Assembly (NCBI GenBank): GCA_037179515.1
Contig: JAXCGZ010004205.1
Coordinates: 1-64,000 of the forward strand
Length of the DNA stretch: 64,000 nt
Direction of reading: 5' to 3'
Source: Halocaridina rubra
Taxonomy: Eukaryota; Arthropoda; Malacostraca; Decapoda; Atyidae
A program made the position numbers and the translations under genes. Below are positions 35,855-48,984 of the stretch, one piece after another. Numbering within the stretch: the stretch's first letter is position 1; each line of letters begins with the position of its first letter. The notes under the pieces were generated by a model, which saw only the letters and a list, made by a program, of their open reading frames with translations, ran no database searches and had not been told where the DNA came from.

Positions 35855-38072
35855 GACGCAATTCAATTATATGATGAGGATGGACAAAAGCTGAATGAAA
35901 TAGAAACTAGGAATTATTTATTAGAATATTGGCAAACAATTCATTGCAAAAATTATACTCAAATACATACAGTATGGAATGAGGAGAAGAAGTAAGTCCA
36001 TATTAAAGATATAGAAAACTATATAGGAAAAATTCAGATAGGAGATTATATTCAACCGGCTATATTAAAGGAACATTTAGAAGTAACAGCTAAAACAGAA
36101 AATGAAATAATACCAATGAGTAAAGGATAAAAAGGATAAAAAGGATAAAAAAATGTATAGAGAAATTAAAGAATAAAAAAGCAGCTGGACAAGACGGACT
36201 TTAAGCTTAACAGTATATAGCTTAAGCTTTAACAAAAAGCAAAATATGCATAGAAGTTTTAACGAAATGTTTTAAGAATGAAATGGAAAAAGAAGAAAAA
36301 ATAGATAAATGGAAAATTTTAAGAACAAAAATGATTGAAGAGAAAAGGAAACCTACGGCTTAAGATTTAAGGCCAATAGCGCTGTCATATGTTTCATATG
36401 AATTGTTTATGATGTTAATGAAGGAGGGACATAGAAAATAATTTGATTTAAAGCCAAGAAAATAAGGAAACACAGGCAGGCTTTACTAGTGGAGCAAAAA
36501 TAGAAGATAATCTGTACATCATACAATACTGTATACAAGAAAGTTACAAAACCAAAAAGCTACTAATAATTATTTCAATAGATTTTAGTAAAGCCTTCGA
36601 CTCCATTGAAAGAGAAAATATGATAGAAGTAATGAAAGAGTATAAAATTCATCCACAGATAAGAGAAGCGGTAGCTTATGTCAATACAGAAGATAAAACG
36701 TACATAGCTTTAGGAAGAGAATTACGACAAGAAATGAACGTAACCAGCGGTATAAAACTGGGTTGTACAGGTTCAGCTTCTTGATTTAAATTGATGACAT
36801 ATACTATTACTATTATTAAGAGGATAAAAAGGAAGGGAGAGGATTTAAGAATGAGGATATGACTTTAGGCAAATTATTTTTTATCAGACGATGTTCTACT
36901 GTTAGCAGAATCTATAGAACCTGCAAAATACAGTATACAGTAAACCTGGTAATAGAAGCAGGAAGGGAATGTGGATTGGAATTGAATACAGGAAAGTGCA
37001 ATTTGATAATATATAACTTGAAAGAAAAACCTAATGAGATAGATGGAATCAAGATAGTAGATAACCTGAAATGTTTAGGAATAACTATTGATGATAAGAA
37101 GAATATGTTTAAAACACAAAAGCAAATAAAGTTAGAACAGCATACAAGCTAGACATTTTAGCATATACTGTAATAGAAAAGAATTGCAATAAAATATTAA
37201 TAGGAAAAACATATTGGAAGAATATAGCTTACTATAAGTTTTATACGGCACAAATATTATAAATCTAACAGAGACTTAGATTAAAATGCTACAGAGGATA
37301 GAAAATGGGGTTTATAGAAGAATTTTGAGTGCTACTAAGGCTACAGCTGCAGCTACTCTTAAAGGGGAATTAGGCGCATCTTCTATGAAAACAAGATTGT
37401 TAACTTCAAAGCTAAGAAACATAAACAGTATAAAAACTGGAAGTAAGGAAATATTAAAAACAATGTTAAGGTTGAATAAAGAGGAAAATAATGACTGGTG
37501 GAAAACCATAAACAGATATATGAAAGAAGTGGAGATAAGTTATAGAGAAGTAATAAGCTCTACAAAAGAGGAAATTAAGGGGAAAAATGAGAATTTACGA
37601 CACTGAAAAATGGAAGGAAGAACTACAAAATAAAGAAAGCTTGACCCTATATAGAAAATGGAAAACAGAAATCAAAGAAGAAGATATATATGATAATAGA
37701 TATTCGTCAGTGCTCTTTTTAAAGCAAGAACTAATACATTAACATTAAATAATAGAAAAATATTTAGATGAAAAATAAAGTGTGAAATATGTGGAGCAGA
37801 AAATGAGAATCCAACTCAATTTTTATTATTTTGTGAATATTCCATAACAGAAAGAAACAATGTTATTGAATTACAACAACCTTATGAAGAAGACCTAAAC
37901 AGAGTCATTGAAAGATTTTTATTTGAAAAGAAAAATTTAGAAGTAAAGAAAGAATATAAATAAATTCTGGAGACTAAGAGAAATAAATTAAAGGAAAATA
38001 CTGAAAGCACGCAACACGCATACCAAATAATCAAGATAATTCAACTCAATTCAGTTCAAAAATATTATTGAC

Positions 38073-38165
38073 ATAATAGGCAATTACATCAAATGGAGCT
38101 TGTATAATAGGCAATTACATCAAATGGAGCTTGTATAATAGGCAATTACATCAAATGGAGCTTGT
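38073..38165 (+). repeat. 31-base tandem repeat, three perfect units
   Basis: Units start at 38073, 38104 and 38135 (ATAATAGGCAATTACATCAA...). They lie in the 3' UTR of LINE F. Confidence 0.97.
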
Positions 38166-38251
38166 AGGAGGTTTCGATTCACAGGAGATACCTCCGCACT
38201 GCAACTGAACTGAACTGATACCCGGAGAAAGAAGAAGAAGAAGAAGAAGAC

Positions 38252-39382
<1,131 letters not shown>

Positions 39383-39552
39383 CTTCACTCGGGATGTAAA
39401 ATTTAACACTGATTGATAAGGGGCTAACCTTTATGAATCTGCATTTTTCATATAATAAATAAATGCTAGTGATATCTGAATTGCAATACATTCGTCTACA
39501 GTTAACAGATGGGAAAAATTGAGTTTTATAGAACATATTATTAAAGAAGCTT

Positions 39553-39700
39553 AATTTTTTTTGTCAATGAATACCCAATATGGGGCAGACACCGACAGAT
39601 TGACCTGGAATTGCTTTCCAAACGCCCCTTGATGGGCTTGAATGTGGGTTTATCACCTCTAGAGTTAAATATTCTAACCACTACATTAGCAAATGCCCAT
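39553..39700 (-). mobile_element. Diverged tRNA-type SINE, copy T5
   Basis: Minus strand, weak. A T run and GAATACCCAATATGGGGCAG resemble a SINE tail, followed by ACGCCCCTTGATGGGCTTGA and TTAAATATTCTAACCACTAC, which read on minus as a box B and box A-like pair. Confidence 0.4.
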
Positions 39701-40525
39701 TCAGTATGCTCCTGATGTGAACATGTTTACATCATGGACTTCCTTTTCTATTAAGGGCTAGGAAGCTGCCTCGTTGCGAAGGAATTTTGTTTTGGCAAGT
39801 GCGATCATTACTTTGATTGAATACCTTTTCCAAGCTAAGACCTTTGCGGGCCTCAATCCACAACCAGACGAATCAAAGTTGCAAGTGTTACCACTTGTTC
39901 ACGGTGGCCATTGTTCAATATGCTCCTGTAATGATCTTAATTTATGTTTCTGCTTGTGTATTTTGAAGCAAATGTAAAATGAAGGTGGTGTTTTTGAAAG
40001 ATATGTAATAGTTTGGGGTAAATTTCCTATATATAGGGTAAAATTCAGCTGTATCTTAAGGAATCCTACCATTGTTTCCAGGTTTGTAACAATAAGGCTA
40101 TTTCCGACTTATTTTGGAAGTGGTAGCTGCCATATTAGTACAGTATTAATAAAATAAGGTGTAACATCGGTTTAGAATGTAAAGGGTGAAATTTCTGATT
40201 TTATAAATAATTTGTTTTGAAACTTCAGAACAAAGCAGGCTACAGTTTATACTGTACATCATTTATAAAGGAAAATACCTAAAGTTTAGTTATTATTCAA
40301 TTTGTCTAGTTGCAATAAAGAATCAAGATTTCACTAATTTGCAGTGAGTAAATTTCCCAGTTTAAATAAAGTCATCCAATATGCAAACTTAAAAATTTCA
40401 TGTTTAATTTATGATCAAATTCCTTTTAAGCTAGATGTCAACTTTCTTGGCATTTGCAATGTCCTTCAACTGAAAAGTTGAACTGTACCTTATGCATTCT
40501 CATGTGGCTGTATGCTTCGTTGCAG
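39701..40525 (+). other. Upstream of zinc-finger gene
   Basis: Contains a relative (39730-39765) of the motif at 23386. It ends with TATGCTTCGTTGCAG at 40525, a plausible splice acceptor for a 5' UTR intron. No promoter motif is convincing. Confidence 0.5.
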
Positions 40526-40548
40526 GTGTTAAACTGCTGAGATGCAAC

Positions 40549-43500
40549 ATGTCTGAAGAGTCATCCCATTCGATGGAAGATATGCTGAAACATACCATAC
40601 TGCATAATAAAAAAGGAAACATACTCACATGTAAACTATATGAAAGGCTTTGTCTGCAAAAAGAATATATGGAAGATGCTGTAGATAATTTTAAGAAAAA
40701 TTTGCATTCTGATGTCTCCTGTAATTCTGGATATGTAGCAAAACATAAGAATTTGCGCTCAAGTAAAAAACTTTATCGTTGTCCATTATGTTCAAGGGTC
40801 TATAGACTACAGGAGAGCTTGAAAATTCATATTGTGTTGCATATTGAGGAAGGTCTACTCGTGACTGATGAAAGTGAATATCCTTGCAAATGTATTCTCT
40901 GTGCAGCAGAATTTTCTTCTAGAGTTGATTTAATGGATCATCTGTCTTTGCATAAAGATGGAACTCTACTGAAATGCCTCATATGTTCCAGAAGATACAA
41001 GAATCCTATAGTTTTCAAAAAGCATATGTTAGTTCATAAGCCTGAAGAAGCTTTATCAAGGAATAGCATTAGAACTTCAGTACTGCTAAGACTTTGGAAC
41101 CAGCATTTAAAAATGATGAGAAAGAAATCCGAGAATGATGTAGGTCCAAATCTTTGCTGTTGTCTTTGTAAAACAGGATTTGTAACCACAAGAGAATATA
41201 AAAGACATCTGACAGAGCATTTTGAAAGAACGTCATTTGAGGATGGTTGTAATCAGACATGTAGTGATGTAGATGTGCATGAGGGTAAATCCACAGCTTA
41301 TTCAAAAGTAGGTAACACTTCATCAGATCCGAGTGAAAAAATCTCTCTGCAATGTGAAGTGACTCAAGAAAGATTGAAAACTAATGGTAGTCTTGACAAA
41401 CCCAAAGTTTTGCATTTTGATGTAAAACCATTTACATGTCACATTTGTTCAAAGACATTCTTTTCCTATCAAGATCTAAGGACTCATTTTGCAAACCATT
41501 CGGAAGGAAAATTCCTCTTCTGCAGTTCATGTTCTGAAGTTCATGACTTTCAGGATGACTTACAAGAACACAATCAATCTCATTTTGAAGATGAATTACT
41601 TGGCTTTCATTTAGAAAAAAAGTTGTATCATTGTAATATATGTAAAAGAGTATTTAAAAGCAGTAAGTATTTAAAACAACATATGTCTGAAGATCACTCC
41701 ATTTCCGGACTTTTCAGGTGCCAGTTTTGTAAGAAACCTTTGAAGACTAAGGAAAGTGTTGTAGAGCATTCTGCATTTCATTCATTGAATGAGTTTTATA
41801 CTTGTTTAATATGTAAGCAGAGATGCGAAATCCTTGATAAACTTGAACAGCACATGTTAGTATGCAGTTTTGATAATGAAGTTTTTGATGTCAAGAATGA
41901 AAAATTGCTTCCGGAGTCATGTGCCTTTGCTACTGATGAGTATTCTGAAGATGCTAATAATAGTTTTGATGAAACATTGTTTTTGCAAAGTACTTCAAGC
42001 AGCAATTGGGAAGTACTCCATCCGAGATCAGGGTCATGGAAAGGCACGCCATATAAGTGCGATCTCTGTCCAAACAAATTTGATAGAAGGGATCAGTTGA
42101 CAACACACACACTGTCTCATTGCAATGATAAACCTTATCAGTGTCATTTCTGCTTTAAATTTTTCAGATATTATTCAAACCTAAGAAAGCACTTACACAA
42201 GCATGAACATAGCAAAGGTCATAAATGCAGTTTGTGTCCTGCTGTATTTTCTTCAAAAGGTGCCTTGGCAGAGCATTTTCTATACCATATAGCAGATGGT
42301 AATACCTACAGTTGTCCAGTGTGTGAAAGAAAGTTTACAGATCCTGGCAATTTAAGGTCACATTTGCGAATACATTCAGATGAGATGCAGTTCAACTGCA
42401 AGTTATGTAATATATCCTTTGAAGGTAGTGAGCAGCTAGAGAAACATAAATCTGATAAACACACTACAAAAACTGCTATCATGGACAAATTTATCCCCCA
42501 AGCACTGAATATCACAGACCATAGTAAAAGAAAAGTTTCAAAGAAGAGGAAAAGAAAGACTTTAACAACTAAAAGAAAGAGTAAGAATTTAAAAAACAGG
42601 TTAGAAGTCAATAAAGTTCATGGTCAATTATCTAGCATCCAGATGTATAAAGAAGACGATTCTAACATTCCAGTTCACGATATTACGGATACAAACGTAG
42701 TTACTGATCCATATACAAATCAGTTCCACTGTACTTTTTGCTCTAAAAGCTATGCAAGTCTTCACCGTTTAAAGTGGCACATGACAGAGCATTTGTCTGA
42801 TCCCTTAGACTCTACTCAGAAGGAAATAACTATGTTTGAACGACCTATCAAAAATGTGTCATTAAAGAGAGATGACATATATGAAGAGGATTGGGATATT
42901 GAAGATTTAATACACAAACACAGGAAGAAGCTACCATCAGTGCATTTCAGATGTTACACTTGTCACAAAGAATACAACAGTGAAACTGAGGTATTGAAGC
43001 ATTTATTCTCTCATACACATGACAGAATAGAACGTGGTGGTGGTGATAAGTCTGAGAATATAGTGAATATTGATATTGTGTACTCAGACGGAGGAGAATT
43101 AGAGACTGAATCTGAGAGTGAACTTAAATTCTTTGTGTGTCCCAAGTGCAATAAACAGTTCGATACTGAAGTTGATTTGCTTGCACATAAATACGAGCAC
43201 ACGAAAAAAAAATATTTGTGTAACATATGCCAAAGGCTGTTCAAATGGCAAGAGAGTTTAAATCTGCACTTGAAGTCCCATTTAAAAGAGCAGCCTTTTA
43301 AATGCCACTTATGTTCAAAATCCTTTATATACAGACTGAACTTAAGGCAGCATTTGTTCTACCATTTAAATGATAATATACCTTCTCTTTATGAAGGAGG
43401 AAGACAGCAGCTGCAAATACTGGGGGACAATTTAAATAAGTCTGAACACAGTTTACAGAATAATAGCGAAATCAGCACTTTGGAGATTAAAGATGATGAG

Positions 43501-44730
43501 AGAAACCAAAGTCCTTCAGCTGAAGACAAGCTATCATCACTAGGAGACAAAAGTGGAAACCCAAGTAGCAGGTGTGAAGATGTGTATGAATGCCACATTT
43601 GTCCAAAATTTTTCCGAGGGAAAGGAGAGTTAAAGTACCATTTAATTTCTCATAGTAAGGAGAAAAATTTTAACTGCCATATTTGTCCCAAAGCATTTAA
43701 ACATAAATCAGCATTAAAGCGACATTTAGTGCAGAATCACATACATACTAAAAATAGTGGCAAGTTTTTCGTATGCCATATTTGTAACCAAGATTTTAGT
43801 GAAGTTTCTCATTTAAAGCACCACTTGGAAAATCATGCCAATAAAAAGTTATTTCAGTGTTATACATGTTGCAAATCTTACAAGCACATATTTTCATTGC
43901 GACGTCACTATTTTGATGAACACACCGAAAGGGATCGGTTTCACTGTAAAATATGTTCAGAGACTTTGACAAATAAGAGTGACTTTGATAGTCATCTGGA
44001 AATGCATTTACAAGAAAAAATTGATTGTTTGAAAGATAAATTAGGGAGTAATAAGCAGTTCAGTGAGGACGGAATTGCTCAGGAAGATGAAGAATCCACA
44101 CTTTGTGTAAGTAAGGAAGATATTTATAAATTCAAGGAACGACTGAATGGCGATGAAAGCAGTGAACTGTGCTATGATGAAAATGTAGGATTTAAAGATG
44201 TTTACTTTAAAAATCTTGGGGGTGCTTTTACTAAATTAATGCAGAAATTAAGAGGCCCAGAAGGAGTGATGTGGAGGTGCAGGATATGTTACAAAACATT
44301 GGGAAATAAAACTCATATTAAAAGACATGCAATCTCACATGTAGACAAAAAACTTTTTGACTGTAAATTTTGTTTCAAAAAGTACAAAAGCCCATATACT
44401 CTGAAAAAACATATTTCCTTTGTTCATAAAAACTGGAAAGCAAGAGCTATATCTGCTTTGAAGGAAATTAATTCGGCTAATGCAGTTTTGAAAGATGCTG
44501 ATAGCATAAATGTAGAAGAATGTACTGTAGAGGAAAATATTTCGACATTCACACATAAAGAGAATGCTAGTGATTCTGAGGACAACGAAGATCATGTGGA
44601 CGAAGTTACTTTCAATGAAGAACTTCTGTTGGAGACCAAGGATACAGTACTCAAATGTGTAGTTTGTAAAGTGCTCTTCAGTTGTAATGATGAACTGATA
44701 GAACATTTATCCATTCATTTTAGAGTATAA
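40549..44730 (+). CDS. C2H2 zinc-finger protein, 27 fingers
   Basis: One uninterrupted exon encodes 1,393 residues from ATG 40549. The frame is open further left, but TATGCTTCGTTGCAG just upstream reads as a splice acceptor, so the residues before it are probably intronic. I count 27 C-x2-C...H-x3-5-H/C units, with finger 1 at about residue 77. They fall in clusters at about 77-225 (1-4), 295-440 (5-9; finger 9 ends in Cys), 500-640 (10-14), 725, 800, 860-940 (17-19), 1015-1155 (20-24), 1240-1292 (25-26) and 1369-1391 (27). A basic stretch near 660-685 (KKRKRKTLTTKRK) is a likely nuclear localisation signal. Linkers are mostly not TGEKP, and no KRAB, ZAD or BTB domain is seen. Such proteins usually bind nucleic acid in the nucleus; no target can be read. 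An acidic segment precedes finger 27. The ortholog is not recognised. Confidence 0.95.
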   Translation: MSEESSHSMEDMLKHTILHNKKGNILTCKLYERLCLQKEYMEDAVDNFKKNLHSDVSCNSGYVAKHKNLRSSKKLYRCPLCSRVYRLQESLKIHIVLHIEEGLLVTDESEYPCKCILCAAEFSSRVDLMDHLSLHKDGTLLKCLICSRRYKNPIVFKKHMLVHKPEEALSRNSIRTSVLLRLWNQHLKMMRKKSENDVGPNLCCCLCKTGFVTTREYKRHLTEHFERTSFEDGCNQTCSDVDVHEGKSTAYSKVGNTSSDPSEKISLQCEVTQERLKTNGSLDKPKVLHFDVKPFTCHICSKTFFSYQDLRTHFANHSEGKFLFCSSCSEVHDFQDDLQEHNQSHFEDELLGFHLEKKLYHCNICKRVFKSSKYLKQHMSEDHSISGLFRCQFCKKPLKTKESVVEHSAFHSLNEFYTCLICKQRCEILDKLEQHMLVCSFDNEVFDVKNEKLLPESCAFATDEYSEDANNSFDETLFLQSTSSSNWEVLHPRSGSWKGTPYKCDLCPNKFDRRDQLTTHTLSHCNDKPYQCHFCFKFFRYYSNLRKHLHKHEHSKGHKCSLCPAVFSSKGALAEHFLYHIADGNTYSCPVCERKFTDPGNLRSHLRIHSDEMQFNCKLCNISFEGSEQLEKHKSDKHTTKTAIMDKFIPQALNITDHSKRKVSKKRKRKTLTTKRKSKNLKNRLEVNKVHGQLSSIQMYKEDDSNIPVHDITDTNVVTDPYTNQFHCTFCSKSYASLHRLKWHMTEHLSDPLDSTQKEITMFERPIKNVSLKRDDIYEEDWDIEDLIHKHRKKLPSVHFRCYTCHKEYNSETEVLKHLFSHTHDRIERGGGDKSENIVNIDIVYSDGGELETESESELKFFVCPKCNKQFDTEVDLLAHKYEHTKKKYLCNICQRLFKWQESLNLHLKSHLKEQPFKCHLCSKSFIYRLNLRQHLFYHLNDNIPSLYEGGRQQLQILGDNLNKSEHSLQNNSEISTLEIKDDERNQSPSAEDKLSSLGDKSGNPSSRCEDVYECHICPKFFRGKGELKYHLISHSKEKNFNCHICPKAFKHKSALKRHLVQNHIHTKNSGKFFVCHICNQDFSEVSHLKHHLENHANKKLFQCYTCCKSYKHIFSLRRHYFDEHTERDRFHCKICSETLTNKSDFDSHLEMHLQEKIDCLKDKLGSNKQFSEDGIAQEDEESTLCVSKEDIYKFKERLNGDESSELCYDENVGFKDVYFKNLGGAFTKLMQKLRGPEGVMWRCRICYKTLGNKTHIKRHAISHVDKKLFDCKFCFKKYKSPYTLKKHISFVHKNWKARAISALKEINSANAVLKDADSINVEECTVEENISTFTHKENASDSEDNEDHVDEVTFNEELLLETKDTVLKCVVCKVLFSCNDELIEHLSIHFRV

Positions 44731-44940
44731 TATGTTTTTATTTTTTTTATCTTCTTAGGCTTGAAATACTATAAACAAAATTTTTTGTAATAGAGACAAT
44801 ATTACTGATTCCAGTAGAACTATCTTATTATTCCATGTACAAGACCACATTTTCATTCTATGCCTTCCAATATATTCTCCTTGCACTACAGTTGTACTGT
44901 ACCTTAATACGCAATATGTACTTTTTAAACTCGTAGCATT

Positions 44941-44946
44941 AATAAA
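44941..44946 (+). promoter_or_regulatory. Poly-A signal candidate for zinc-finger gene
   Basis: AATAAA lies 211 bases after the stop codon, with T-rich sequence downstream. Confidence 0.5.
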
Positions 44947-45049
44947 GCTTATACTAAAAATATGTTCTTACAGTGAACCAGTATTTTTACATCCTGAAAA
45001 GATGTTTTCTCACAAAGTTACTAACTGTGACTGTATCAGAGTACAGTAT

Positions 45050-45290
45050 CTCTTCCTATCTATTCATCATAAATTAAGGAGGAATTTGAAAACTTTATTC
45101 TTCCATTGGTGATAAATCTATTTCCCTCAGCCTTTTCTCATGACAGAGATTCCATATATATATGTTGCCATCTTTAAAGCTCCTTTGACCTTTCTCAAGG
45201 TTGCCAATATGTTTTTTTAATGTACAAATTCCCAAGGGGTGCTGTATAGATATGATAAGGCCTCATATAATTAATGTTCAGTTCCTCAGA
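45050..45290 (-). mobile_element. Old CR1/L2-like LINE (family L) fragment 3
   Basis: Minus strand. Words such as AGGAATTTGAAAACTTTATT, CCCTCAGCCTTTTCTCATGA and CCCAAGGGGTGCTGTATAGA align with the family L C-terminal region at 8060-8270 but are strongly diverged. Confidence 0.6.
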
Positions 45291-45539
45291 TTTTTTTTTT
45301 TCAGTCTCCACCCAAGGATGGGTGGAACGGGTCATGAAGAACCAGTTCCTCATAGATGTCGCCATCTGTCTCTAGCGATAAAACTTCTTTGTCCTTAATA
45401 TTCCCTTTGACAATATGCTTTTTTTTTTATTATATATGTATATAATCAGAGTACTGTATGTGAGTAAAAACAATTCAGCAGTTATACATTAGTAAAGTGT
45501 GAACTGTGAAACATATTTTCTTTATACAGACTAAGTTTC
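45291..45539. other. AT-rich spacer
   Basis: Nothing recognised besides T runs. Confidence 0.5.
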
Positions 45540-48443
45540 TCTGCCGTAGAACAGCACTTAGGTACTTCCTTCCCTAACCTCTTCCTTCTCTCTGAAACCC
45601 AGCTGTCTAGCCATGTTTCCACTGACCCGTTTCCAATCTCACTATAACTCGTATTCTCGTTTTTGTTCCCAAGGTGGGGTCTGTGCCTATTGCAACACTA
45701 ACACTCCATTGCAAGGCTCATGGACCTTGAATCTCCTGACTTTGATGTTCCCTGGCTAAAACTCTATCTCTCCACTACTACTATATTCCTTTGCTGCTGC
45801 TACTGTTCTCCAAACTCCACTGACTTTGTGTCTTTCTTTGAATATCTGTCCTCTTGCCATTAGTCCTTGATATCTTCTCACCCATATGCTGAAGTTCTCT
45901 ACATTGGAGACTTCAATGTACACCACAGTGAGTGGCTTACTTCTTTTCACACTGATGTGGGAGGAAGTGAGGCCCTTGCTTTTTCTATGACTCACGTTCT
46001 AGAGTAAATTATCAAACATCCTACTCATGTTCCCGATCAACTCGAACATGCAGCCAACACTCTTGACCTATTTCTAACTTCTAACCCTTTAAACTACTCT
46101 TATTCTGTGCTTTCCCCTCTTGGTAAATCTAACTGCGTGATCTAAATCTCTTCTATATTCGCTCCCCCTCCACCAATCCCTCCTACTCAGCACCACCTTT
46201 GGCACTTTGAGCGTACCCAATGTGAAGATTTGCGTAATATCCTCTTTGACTGCCCATGGGATGCCTTCTGCTTTCGGTCCCGCAACCCTGATCAGGTAGC
46301 CCTAAAAGTTGCCGAGATCATAAACTCAGGAATGGAGGCGTACATCCCCTCCTCTATGGAAACTTTTTCTCCCCCTAATCCGTGGTTTGACCATGCCTGC
46401 TCCATGGCTATTCAGGCCAGGAATCGGGCCGGTCGTATCAAGCCTCTCCTTCTCATTTAACTCGCTCTGCTTTTATTGTAGCTAGGAATTGCTGTACTGC
46501 TCAGATTCGAAGGTCTAAAGCTTCCTTCATAAATAGGAAAGTTGATGACCTTAACTCCTCTGGTCCATAGCCAAAAACCTCTCCAAAAATTTCTGTAACT
46601 CAAGCTTTAACCTCATTCATTCTGATGGTTCTATAGCTTGCTCTCCCACTGACAAAGCCACTCTCTTTGGCTCTCATTTTTCTGCCAACTTTTCCATTAA
46701 CGATTCCAGTGCACCTGTCCCTCAATCTTGACCCCTCTCTAACCGTATACCCTCCCTTACCCTTTCTTCACGCAAAGTTCATAAGGTTCTTTGCTCGCTA
46801 AAGACAAACAAGGCATCTCGTCCCAATGGTATCCCTGCAAGGTTCCTTAAGGAGTTTGCAGATGAACTGGCTCCCGTGCTTTGCTATCTTTTTCACCTCA
46901 TTCTCTCAGCCAGTATCTATCCTTCATCTTGGAAGCATGCTCATGTTTAACCTGTTCCTAAGAAGGGTGACCGCTCTATTCCTTCAAACTACCGACCTAT
47001 TGCCCTAACCTCTTCTATGGCTAAAGTGTTCAAAACTTTGCTCAAAGCTCACTTCTTGAATCTAACTCACTTATCTCCGATCACCAGTACGACTTCCACA
47101 AAGCAAGATCCACTGGTGATCTCCTGTCCTATCTTACTCATGTATGATCTTCTTCTTTGAGAAACTATGGGGAATCCTTTGTCGTAGCCCTTGACATCTC
47201 TATGCCTTTTGACAATCTGGCACAAGGCTCTGTTGGCCAAACTCCCTGCCTATGGCTTTACCCCTCCTCTCTGTTATCTGATTTCTGACCCTTTTATATC
47301 TGAATTTATTGACAGTGCAACATCTAGCCCATTCCCTGTTACCAGCGGTGTTCCACAGGGCTCTATTCTTTCACCTACTCTGTTCCTTTTCTTCATCAAA
47401 GATCTTCTACAGTCCCCATATCCCTCTCTTCTTCACGCCTTTGCCGACGATTCTACCTTTCACTTTTCCTCTGCCTTTTCTTCACAACCTTATTCTGCTA
47501 CTCGTAATCAGTCTCATATCACTATTCTACTCTCAACTCCGATTTGCAGAGGGTACGAGTGGGGCACCCAAAATTCAGTTAAATTTAATGCCTCCAAGAC
47601 AGTTTCTGGCCATCTCTTTATCTTCTTTTCCTGATAGCCCTATTGTCTTCAAAATTAACGAAAATTACCCTCTTAATTATATCAGTATATTAGGGATCCA
47701 TATAGCCTCCAACTTGTCTTGGAGGAATAACATAATCCAAATTTCTAAATCTGCATCCAAAAAATTGGGGGTTTTGTTTCGTTTTTGTCATTACTTTAAC
47801 TCTTTACAGTTACTTAAAATCTATAAAGGTCTTATCCATCCCTGATTAGAATACTGCTAACACATCTGGAGTCCTTCTTATACTTTTCTCCTTGATAGGG
47901 TTGATTCTAAGGCAGTCAGACTCATTAATGATCCTTCCCTTACTTCTAATCTGGATTCTCTTTCTCTTTGCCATAAGGTATCATCCCTTTCTCTTTTCTA
48001 TTGCTACTACTTCCACTTCTGCTCTGATGAGTTGGCAAGTTGCATCCCTCCTCCACTCTTAAGGCCATGTAACACTCGCCAAGCGGCCTCATCTCACAGG
48101 TACTGTGTGGAGTTTTGTAGTTTGCAGATTGGTCAGTGCAGCGACTGCTTCTTCCCATCTACCTCCAGACTCTGGAACTCTCTTCCTCCTTCTGTCTTTC
48201 CAAATTCTTATAACCTTTCTTCCTTCAAAAGTAGATTTATCGTCATCTCATGGCCTAATCCTCCATAAATCTAGGTCCTCAGTACTTTGACTATTTTTTC
48301 AGTCTGTCCTATTCCTTTGAGTCTCATTACCTCATCTCTGCCTTGTCCATAACCTTTTTCTTTTCCTTCATCTTAACATTTTCTCAAGCCCGGGCTACTG
48401 ATAAGGAGTTGTTTTTTTTTTCTGTCCCGGTGTCACACTTAAA
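45540..48443 (+). mobile_element. LINE family J copy E, the longest copy
   Basis: Plus strand. It begins in the endonuclease (LFLSETQLSSHVSTD, about 45580), continues through [20 protein letters not shown] (about 45910), the linker (SMETFSPPNPWFDHACSMAI), the RT with NYRPIALTSSMAKVFK (46987), SGVPQGSILSPTLFLFFIKD (47343) and FADDST (47441), and a C-terminal domain with SSHRYCVEFCSLQIGQCSDC. The tail TGTCCCGGTGTCACACTTAA ends it at 48443. About ten stops and shifts remain. Known enzymes of this type nick target DNA and copy their RNA into it; this copy is dead but is the best template here for the family. Confidence 0.9.
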
Positions 48444-48540
48444 AATAAAAGTTAATTTTTGTTCAGAGATAGAGTACCATATTGATATTTTTTAAGGGAT
48501 ATGATGAAAACTGTGTGCTTGTGGAGTTTTGTGGGAGCTT

Positions 48541-48583
48541 AGGAAAATCCTCTAAAGAATTATATTCTTTAGAGGATTTTCCT
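48541..48583. repeat. Perfect hairpin, 20-base arms, 3-base loop
   Basis: AGGAAAATCCTCTAAAGAAT, loop TAT, then the exact reverse complement. Confidence 0.97.
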
Positions 48584-48984
48584 CACTATTATCAATGGCA
48601 CACCAAGTCCAGTATCCATAATTTTTCTCTCTAAATATCTCATAAATGCCTATAAGAGAAAACTTATATTTAATTTCATAAATATCATTTACCACTTCCA
48701 GTGAAGAAAAGAGCTTTTTCTGTTTCAAAGTTACATAACTCCAACTACGATACCTATAATCTTGAAAATATGCTCTTATAACAACACACCAGAATGAAGT
48801 CTAGGTCACTTTTCCACTCCTTGCTGGAAATTATTTTGGTTATGACTCTCAAATCTGTTTACACATGTACTTTATGTACTATATCATTCTTAGGAATGTA
48901 GATATAGTCAGGCACTCAGAATTTCTCTGGCAATTGTTACTCCTAGAAGTCCTTCGTGTCTTTAGCCTGTGCCCAGTTTTGTGT

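Noticed and set aside
39774..39977. Small protein upstream of the zinc-finger gene (Cys-rich end)
   Set aside because: The frame overlaps a repeated motif, has no splice or start context and no coding bias.
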